DNA from: Dryocosmus kuriphilus
Lineage: Eukaryota; Arthropoda; Insecta; Hymenoptera; Cynipidae
Direction of reading: 5' to 3'
Length of the DNA stretch: 64,000 nucleotides
NCBI GenBank assembly: GCA_038277395.1
Contig: CM076194.1
Coordinates: forward strand, 112,991,417-113,055,416
Shown piece after piece: positions 57,181-64,000 of the stretch. Position numbers and translations under genes: made by a program. Each line of letters starts with the position of its first letter. Positions within the stretch are counted from its first letter, which is position 1. The notes below the pieces were generated by a model that saw only the letters and a list, made by a program, of their open reading frames with translations, was not told the DNA's origin and ran no database searches.

Positions 57181-57189
57181 AGACTAAGT

Positions 57190-58800
57190 GCAGATGTTCA
57201 CAGAGCGTGAGGACTGGCGGAGAGTAAACACGGATTTCGAACCGGATAATCGACAGTCGGAGCTACCTTGGAGGTGGTTGAAGCAGCACACAACTCATGA
57301 AAGGGCAATCATAGGACACGAGATACCTGCTTCGTGGTCAGCCTTGACGTGAGAAACGCCTTCAAGCCAGCAAGGTGGGAGAACATCCTGGGCCCACTTG
57401 AGCATCAGTTCCGGGTACCGACCTACCTAAGGAAAGTACTCAGTGATTACCTCAGGAATCGAAAACTAGTGTATGATACAACGAAGGGACAGAAACGCAG
57501 GAGAGTTACCGCGGGAGTGGCCCAGGATTCGGCCCTCGGTCCAGACCTATGGAACACCATGAATGATGGCGCACTGCTTATCGAGCTACCGAAGTGGGCT
57601 AAACGGGTCGGTTTTGCCGATGACATCGCGGCAGTAATTAGGGCCAGAAGCAATGAACAAGCACAGTGCAGGGTTAACCACGTGATGGCTTGGTCAAAGA
57701 TTGGCTGGATATACGCGGTCTAGAGTTGGCAGCCAGTAAAACGGAAGCAGTTCTGCTGACAAGGCAGAAGCGCTTTAATCCTACTCTACAGATCCGTGTT
57801 GCTGAGGAAAGTATTGCAGCGATGGCAACGCTGAAATACCTAGGCGAGAAAATCGATAGGAAACTATCGTATTGGCCGCAAATCAGAGGAGCTACTGATA
57901 AAGCAATCAGGGTCTCATCGACTTTTGCAAGGCTCATCATACCCAATGTCAACGGGCCTAAAGCTAGCAAGAGAAGGATAATCATGTGCCTTGTACACTT
58001 CGTATTATTATACGGGGCAGAGGTATGGGCAGACGCACTGAAGGAAGAAAAATACCGTCATAGAATGACCTCAGTGCAGAGGAAGTGTGCCCTGCGAATC
58101 ACGTCTGCATATGGCAGTGTGTCAAGGGCAGCTGTGCTGGTCATAGCAGGAGCGACTCCTACAAACCAACTTGCGCAGGAGCGCAAGGGTGTCTATGAGA
58201 GAAAGCAGAAGACAGAAACGATAATCGGGCAGGTTAAAACTGAGGTAAGGCAAAGGGTGCTCCTAAAGTGGCAGCCACGCTGGACCTGCGAGTCAAAAGG
58301 CAGGTAGACCTATACTCTCTCGCAAGACATCAACCTACGGACTAGCAGGAAGCAAAGAGAGGTGAATTTTTACCTCACGCAGATGCTCACTGGGCACGGC
58401 ATGTTTTATGCATACCTGCACAAGCGCCGGAAAGTTAGCAGCCCGCATTTTATCTATTGTATGGAGTATCCGGTGGATAACGCTGAATATACGTTTTTCT
58501 ACTATAGCCGTTATACGGAAGCTAGGGAGGCTACACAAGAAGAGCTAGGAGCTAACCTCACGACGGAGAGTCCAGTGCCAGAATCGCAGTGCCAGATGTT
58601 GGAAGGACAAGAGCAGTGGGACATCATAGCCAAGTACGTTGAGTTGGTACTCCGTACTAGGAAAAAAGTGGAGATGAGAGAGCCCAAGGGCTGAGTTAAA
58701 CCTCTTTGTCAGTTGTCGAAGGCGGAAGAGCCCGATGTGAGGCAAACATTTCACTGCTGAGGATGACGCGTACAAATGATTAAAGGGCTAAGAGGAGGTC
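57190..58800 (+). pseudogene. R1-like reverse transcriptase relic
   Basis: Block 57334-57723: VSLDVRNAFKPARWENILGP, TAGVAQDSALGPDLWNTMN and KRVGFADDIAAVIRARS (FADD catalytic motif). Block 57690-58307 in the next frame: GLELAASKTEAVLLTRQKRF, LKYLGEKIDRKLSYW and HFVLLYGAEVWADALKEEKY. Block 58362-58694: YLTQMLTGHGMFYAYLHKR and DNAEYTFFYY, the degenerate Cys/His tail. Order and motifs are those of R1-clade ORF2 without RNase H. Two main frameshifts plus stops; PQGS is changed to AQDS. It interrupts Jockey-like sequence. Confidence 0.8.
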
Positions 58801-58830
58801 GTCGAGACTATTTATGAAAAATTTAAGTCT

Positions 58831-59389
58831 TTTTCCGTGGTATTATATTACCTGCCTTGGTAACATAAGGTAGATCAAACAAATTTAAGGTCTAATTAGT
58901 AAAGGTATGCAATCCACAGTAGCCCAAAGGGCTCAAAGAGTCACGTAAAAAAAAATTAATGAGAATTTCCGTGTTTTCAAATTGCATACCGATGTAAAAG
59001 CTAAAGTTTTAATTTAAAAAACAATCTGGAAAAGTTTGTATACACCCCTCGTTGGACCAGGCGTGGAAAATTTCTGGAAAATCGTGGAAAATTTCTGGAA
59101 AATCGTGTAAAATTTAGAACAGATTTTTATAACAAATTTATATTCATAAATTTTCCACACCTGGTCCAACGAGAGGTGCGTGCCAATTTTCCAGTGTGTT
59201 TTTTTGATTAAAAATTTAGTTCTTTACATCGGCATGCAATTTGAAAACAAGGAAATTCCCTTTAATTTTTTTTACGTGACCCTTTGAATCCTTTGGGCTA
59301 CTGCGGATTGCATGCCTTTAATAATTATATCTTAGATTTGTTTGAACTACCTTATGTTGGTAAGGCAGGCAATATAATATCACGGAAAA
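58831..59389. mobile_element. Palindromic MITE (~560 bp)
   Basis: Ends ttttccgtggtattatatta and its inverse. Arms include 'gcatgcaatccgcagtagccc', 'ctttttgagtcacgtaaaa' and 'cctggtccaacgag' types on both sides, with a short loop of tggaaaatttctggaaaatc near 59080. It lies between the R1-like relic and the second Jockey-like fragment. Confidence 0.85.
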
Positions 59390-59559
59390 TGACTAAAGTT
59401 TTTCACAAATATCAATGAGATTTTCATTATGGCAAGAAAGCGTGCATCGATCAAGAACACTTTTATCTTTGTTATCTTAGGATTAATTATCGACCCTTAA
59501 AAAGGCATGCGGTATAAAATGTGAGACCGCAATCTGTCATCATCTCCCGGTCTATCAGT

Positions 59560-60870
59560 CCGTAAACAGGATTTCCACCTCCACTATAACAAAAAAACAA
59601 AAATTGTTGATCTAGCACTTATCAGAAACGTAACACACCCTGAAAATATTGTAGTGCTTGATGAAATTAACTGTGATCATAAACCTATTTTCTTCATAAT
59701 CAATGATAAACTAGATAACGTGCCACCCCCTCAGCTTCCCCAATTTCTCAATTACAATTTGCAATAAGGCTGACTAGGAAAAATTCAAGAACATATCGAC
59801 ACTAGTTTGCTCATTAATTCTAAAAAATAAATCACATGCAAGCAATTGAAAACTGTATAATAAAACTAACTGAAATAATCCAAGAAGCAACTAAAAACAG
59901 CATTCCACTTAAGTCCTTTTCAGCATATAAGAAGCAACTTCCCAATAACATATTGGAATAAATTAAAAACAAAAATTGTCTCCGAAAAATTTCTTAAATA
60001 TTTAGAATTAAAAATTTAAAGCTTGGTATCAATAAAGCCTGCAGGCAAATAGCCCAGGCTATCACTGATCACAGGAATAATAACTGGGCTCACAAGCTCG
60101 TCACACTCAACGATAAAGATAATTAGGTAACTCACTATGGAGAATGACTAGAATCCTTAAAGGTCAAAATAAAATATTCATACCCTCTCTAGTAACCTCA
60201 AACGGTGTAGCTTATAAAGATAAAGATAAAGCAAAAAGCATAGCTAACAACTTTGAAAAAGTTCATCACTTAAACAATACTATGGGCAATGATGAGCATG
60301 ATATTAAAATAAATATGCAATATGAAAGCCTATTAAAAGCTGACTCTTGTTTAACGGATTTCAACCTTGTGACCTCTAAGGAAGTTAAAAAATTCATTAG
60401 CAAGACTGAACCCAGAAAAGCCCCTGGCTTAGATGGGATTCAAAATATTATTATAAAATATCTCCCGAGGAAAGCGATAGTTCAAGTCACTTATGTAATA
60501 AACTTTTGCCTAAGATTGTCATGTTTTTCCTAAAACTCGGAAAAAGGCCAAAATCTTTCCCATAGCTAAAGCAGGGAAGGATAAGAAATTTCCTGAAATT
60601 TACAGACAAATTAGTTTGTTTCCAACTTTGAACAAGGCTCTTGAGGCCATTATACTAAACAAACTGCAAGCATATGAAACTAAAAAGAAGCAATTAATTC
60701 CACGGCAGTTTGGATTCAGGGCTGGACACTCCATGGTTCAGAAGCCTAATACTGAAATTTCTGCTAATTTAATAACATATTAGGTTGGTCATCGCAATGT
60801 AGCATAGGAATCCCATAAATTACTACAGCACTCAATAACAAAGAATTGTACCGCATAAATAATTAAGAAA
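59560..60870 (+). pseudogene. Jockey-like endonuclease end and reverse transcriptase start
   Basis: IVDLALIRNVTHPENIVVLD, then INCDHKPIFFIIND (endonuclease SDH-type motif as CDH). The RT start is at 60144: MTRILKGQNKIFIPSL, VTSKEVKKFISKTEPRKAPG, LDGIQNIIIKYLPRKAIV. Then, frameshifted, AKAGKDKKFPEIYRQISLFP and LIPRQFGFRAGHSMV. It stops before the catalytic YADD, so the copy is 3'-truncated. Its first ~50 bp overlap the end of the fragment at 56610-57180, so these are probably two copies rather than one interrupted element. Confidence 0.75.
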
Positions 60871-61058
60871 ATTTTGAACTGAAAACTGAAAAGAACGGCA
60901 GTTCGTTTAGGGCTGGTAACTAGCTCTGAACTAACTTAAGACCTACGGCGGGAAACCCTGCTGTAGTCTCCTAAGGCCGGAATCCGGCTTTAGCTGATCT
61001 CCCTCGTACCGTGCATCACGAAACTGGGAAACTATAGGCTTAGCTTTAAATTGTAAGA

Positions 61059-61082
61059 ACTCTCTCTCTCTCTCTCTCTCTC
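61059..61082. repeat. (CT)12 microsatellite
   Basis: A simple CT run in the presumed leader. Confidence 0.95.
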
Positions 61083-61171
61083 AACCTTCTCTGTCTCTGT
61101 CTCCCTAGTTTGCTCCACTTGCGTGGGACCACCTGGTCCCTTTCCCCGCAAAGATCTCCTTCTCGATTTAA

Positions 61172-61185
61172 CCCCCCCCCCCCCC
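61172..61185. repeat. Homopolymer: 14 C
   Basis: A C run ten bases before the first ATG of the gag-like frame. Confidence 0.9.
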
Positions 61186-61195
61186 TCCCTCCCTC

Positions 61196-62225
61196 ATGGC
61201 ATCCAACATCAACCTCACAATAAACATGAAGGATCAGGATAATACAGTAACTAACTGCACGGGGACACAATCCAACACCCTGATGAGAATTATCAACGAA
61301 TCTTCGAGTTCAGCTAATCCCAACTTTTTCTCTTCCAGTAACAAATACCTATCACCCATCCAGGGTCTACATTCCAAGAACCAACGAGCCCTCATTACAA
61401 CATGCAACAAAACCAGCCTTTTGAAAATTTCTTACGGCACAAATCCGTTCCAAACAAAGCAGTGCTCCATATGCTTCCAACAGCAATGTCGACACACGAC
61501 CTACGGTGCATCATTCGCGATCTAAAGTCACCGGCACCTTCTTCTACCAGAATTCGTGGGAATAAGCCACGAGGACTCAGAAGCGTACCTCCACGAATGC
61601 GAATCATAATTCGAACAAACTGGAACCCAGTCGAACCACTGGACCAGGATTGCCGGTCGAGCACTATCATGTGACGCTGCGAAATGATGGTCGCCATTAA
61701 AATCCTTCAATCTATTCTGAGAATAATAAACAGATGGGTTTCGCCACAAGTAAGACAGTCAGGCAGTAGAAAAAAACTTTCGCTTATCCTCAAAATCCTT
61801 CCTGTACTCCTCCAATCATTTTCTTGCAAAACGACTCGTGCCTCAGGACACGGAATCAAACCTAGTCAACCTTATGTTAGAAACTCTGCGCCCTTCAATA
61901 AAACAAGTAATCTGTGCTACAAGCCCCAAAAACCTTCATCGATTTGCTGGATCACGCGTCTCAAGCAGAAAGTGACGAAGTTGAAGAAAGTTCCGGAAAA
62001 AGCGGCTACAGAAAGTCAGCGAAGAAACCACTCCAAGAACCATCGTCCAGTGCACAATACGCTCGCGCTTATAACCGCTCAACCTCTCCCTGACATTATT
62101 GCCCCGGACGGCACTACCACCGGGACTGCCCAGCTCTAGCAACTCAGATTTCGGAAAACTGGCAAAAGGCGGCGGAACTCCTACCACAAGAACACGCCGG
62201 CAGCAATCTTCGACCAACAAACCGG
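61196..62225 (+). pseudogene. Gypsy-like gag relic
   Basis: The first frame (61196-61525) starts MASNINLTINMKDQDNTVTN. In the next frame follow PEFVGISHEDSEAYLHECES and 'WTRIAGRALSCDAAK', a capsid-type core, then RPSIKQVICATSPKNLHRFA. Near 62090 a partial zinc knuckle, HYCPGRHYHRDCPALA, is preserved in yet another frame; its first Cys is not evident. Multiple stops and shifts. The order gag, protease, pol downstream supports the assignment. Confidence 0.65.
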
Positions 62226-62302
62226 CAATAACCACCACCCGCGCGAAAAAAAGGAATCTCCCCCAACTCTAGACGTACTTCTAAGGGAGGGAGATAGAGG
62301 CA

Positions 62303-62596
62303 TTGGCCTATTTTGGATCATCGGTCAATGCAATCAAAACCAAACTATTTATCCCTGAGCAAATCCACAGAATTAGCCCAGGTCCGCCGGAAGCTGACTT
62401 GTCCGCAGAAGGGGTCACACTCAAACTACGAAAAACAATCAGCTTGAGTTTCGAAATAAATGGGAAATTCTACCCAAGTTCGTTTTTCGTCGCCGAGGAT
62501 CTAAAAAAGGAGTTAATCCTGGGTAGCACGTGGCTCAAAGAACATCACGTGTTTCACGCTCACCATTCGGATTGCCTTTACATCGGAGCACAATAA
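62303..62596 (+). pseudogene. Gypsy-like aspartic protease, catalytic motif lost
   Basis: The frame starts MAYFGSSVNAIKTKLFIPEQ and ends with FFVAEDLKKELILGSTWLKE, then HHSDCLYIGAQ. The C-terminal hydrophobic-LG motif (LILGSTWL) and flap-side strands fit retropepsin. The triad (D-S/T-G followed by S/A) is reduced to GS: the Asp codon is missing. So the domain is recognisable but inactive. Confidence 0.7.
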
Positions 62597-62799
62597 CGAC
62601 AGCGAGTGATCACATTGCCTGACAAGCGTCAATTTGATTAAGAAATACCAAACTTATCACCTGACGAAATCACTAATGATTTCTCAGACAACCGACGATT
62701 TTTGAGAATTAGCCCAAAGGCACGAAAAGATTTTTCATCCTAGAGGACACTTACGGCAATTTTTGACCACCAGCCACCAGATCCATCTTAAAAATATCC

Positions 62800-63290
62800 A
62801 ACTGTTTCGCGAATATCTCCCGATTTTTGCCATGGCAGCGACGCCTCTAACGGATTTGTTATGTCTTACAAAAGCAGAAAATGGAACTTAATCGCACAGG
62901 AGGCGTTTGAGAACGTAAACACCCTTGGCGGAAAAAACCCCTCAAACTCAGTCGACAGACTCCGTGATTGCTATTCGTCCTGCAAACCGACACCAGCGCT
63001 AAAGAAATGGGCGCCGTCTTACTACAAGAGAATAAAGAAAGACACAAATACGTGATCTCCTATGCTAGTGCCAAATTCCACCCAATCGAAGCTTGTTACC
63101 ACTGTAACAAACAAGAGTGCCTGGTAGTGATTTGGGGTATCCAATATTATCAGCTATATTTGGAGGATAGCCATTTCACTTTCAGAATCAATAGCACCGC
63201 ATTAACATGGATGGATCGGATGAAGAGCGTCAAACATTGTGCCGAGAAAAAAAAAGAACTTTTCGATGCGTTGTCACGCCACCCCACCTC
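62800..63290 (+). pseudogene. Gypsy-like RT end and RNase H
   Basis: REYLPIFAMAATPLTDLL marks the end of RT; the palm with its YxDD motif is absent between protease and here, so a deletion is inferred. From 62968: LQTDTSAKEMGAVLLQENKE (RNase H first Asp), YHCNKQECLVVIWGIQYYQL (Glu), FRINSTALTWM (the usual Asp of TDS is lost), ending ELFDALSRHPTSN, the typical 'ADALSR' end. Confidence 0.75.
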
Positions 63291-63489
63291 CAACGCACCC
63301 ACACCCGGTGAACCCAACCAACACTCTATGCTGCCACCCAGCAGAAACGATCACCGTGAGTCCTTGTCCTACGTACGGCCTGTGATCAATGCCATTGCCA
63401 GAACCCCCTTACTGCTGACCGACGCGACGTCAGGAAATCCTAGCAGCTCGATCCAGCCGTCAGTAGAGAATTGTGCAAAAGAATTGTAC

Positions 63490-64000
63490 ACCCAACGTCA
63501 ATGCGCCGATTGACAAGAACGTTACGTGCAGAGTCACAAGCTGGATCCTTTAGGATTCTGGCGCCAGCAACCAGAAAAAGGAACATAGGCCCTCCGTATA
63601 ACTGCCATCTTGGAAGAACGAGTTCTATATGAATATCATCATGACCCTCTCACCGGATATCCAGGGGTCGATGAAACATTATGAGAAATTCGAACGCGAT
63701 ACTATTGGCCGGGGAAGTGAAGGAGTTTTCGAAGGTACGGCAGCAGCTGTCGCATTTTTATATGCCACAAACCCATTTAGAGTCGCAAATCTCGAAGCTT
63801 TGTGGCCTCGCGCTGCCAGCGCTGCCTGAGAGACGATAGTCTTGGATTTAATGGGACCGTATCCACGATCAGCAACTGGAAACACCTTCCTTCTTGTCGT
63901 CACTGATCTTTTTCCCCGGTGGCTCGAGGCTTTCCCCATTACCTCTTCAACGCCTCCGTAATTAAAAATCTTTTTGAAAGAGAAATTTTCCCCCGTTGAG
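63490..64000 (+). pseudogene. Gypsy-like integrase, cut by the window edge
   Basis: In mixed frames: 'EYHHDPLTGYPGVDET' (His of the H2C2 zinc finger) and YYWPGEVKEFSKV; then from 63830 'IVLDLMGPYPRSATGN' (catalytic core, first Asp) and LLVVTDLFPRWLEAFPI (second Asp). The zinc-finger Cys pair is altered. The element continues past 64000. Confidence 0.7.

Larger units (their letters stand above)
60871..61195. other. Presumed leader or LTR of the Gypsy-like element
   Basis: Non-coding, with higher GC than the flanks, containing (CT)n and a C run just before the gag start. An LTR boundary or primer-binding site could not be fixed. Confidence 0.35.

Overview
The window is AT-rich eukaryotic DNA with introns, microsatellites and many decayed transposons, and no bacterial gene organisation. 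Two mariner copies, hAT, Tc1-like, TTAA-flanked, R1/Jockey-type and Gypsy-type elements, together with insect-style splice sites, point to an insect. Hymenoptera is my best guess, but that is inference; no single-copy marker gene is present.

Layout. 0-8.3 kb: non-coding, with MITEs, AT-rich repeat families and a tRNA-derived SINE. 8.3-12 kb: the 5' end of an LTR element (putative primer-binding site and gag-like ORF) broken by a hAT element with an exact 8-bp target duplication. 12-15.2 kb: pieces of a non-LTR retrotransposon flanking a 2.5-kb foldback element. 15.2-25.2 kb: two long LTRs of one family in inverted orientation, an R1/Jockey-type pol relic between them, and a Gypsy-like 5' end (LTR, tRNA-Lys-type primer site, gag start). 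The right-hand LTR lies inside a TA-flanked DNA transposon that itself split an older dispersed repeat.

26.8-36.1 kb: the only convincing host gene. It has four exons on the + strand, all introns are phase 1, and it encodes a predicted 163-aa secreted protein with a signal peptide, a basic helix, a Gly/Ala-rich middle and a His-rich tail. Its 8.4-kb last intron is filled with transposons: a 2.8-kb Tc1/mariner-type element, a TTAA MITE, a 145-bp minisatellite, palindromic MITEs and a mariner.

37-52.8 kb: copies, in both orientations, of a composite repeat made of ~155-bp units, a recurrent mini-ORF (MDKT...GQKPLVNEL), GAC/GACA microsatellites and GC-rich hairpins. These are interrupted by a second mariner, a TA-flanked MITE and an LTR-type fragment. 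53-55.1 kb: a palindromic MITE beside an inverted SINE pair. 55.4-60.9 kb: Jockey-like ORF1, endonuclease and RT pieces separated by an R1-like RT relic and a MITE. 61-64 kb: a decayed Gypsy-like element (gag, protease, RNase H, integrase) running off the right edge.

Apart from the secreted-protein gene, every recognisable coding segment is a mobile-element relic carrying stops, frameshifts or deletions.
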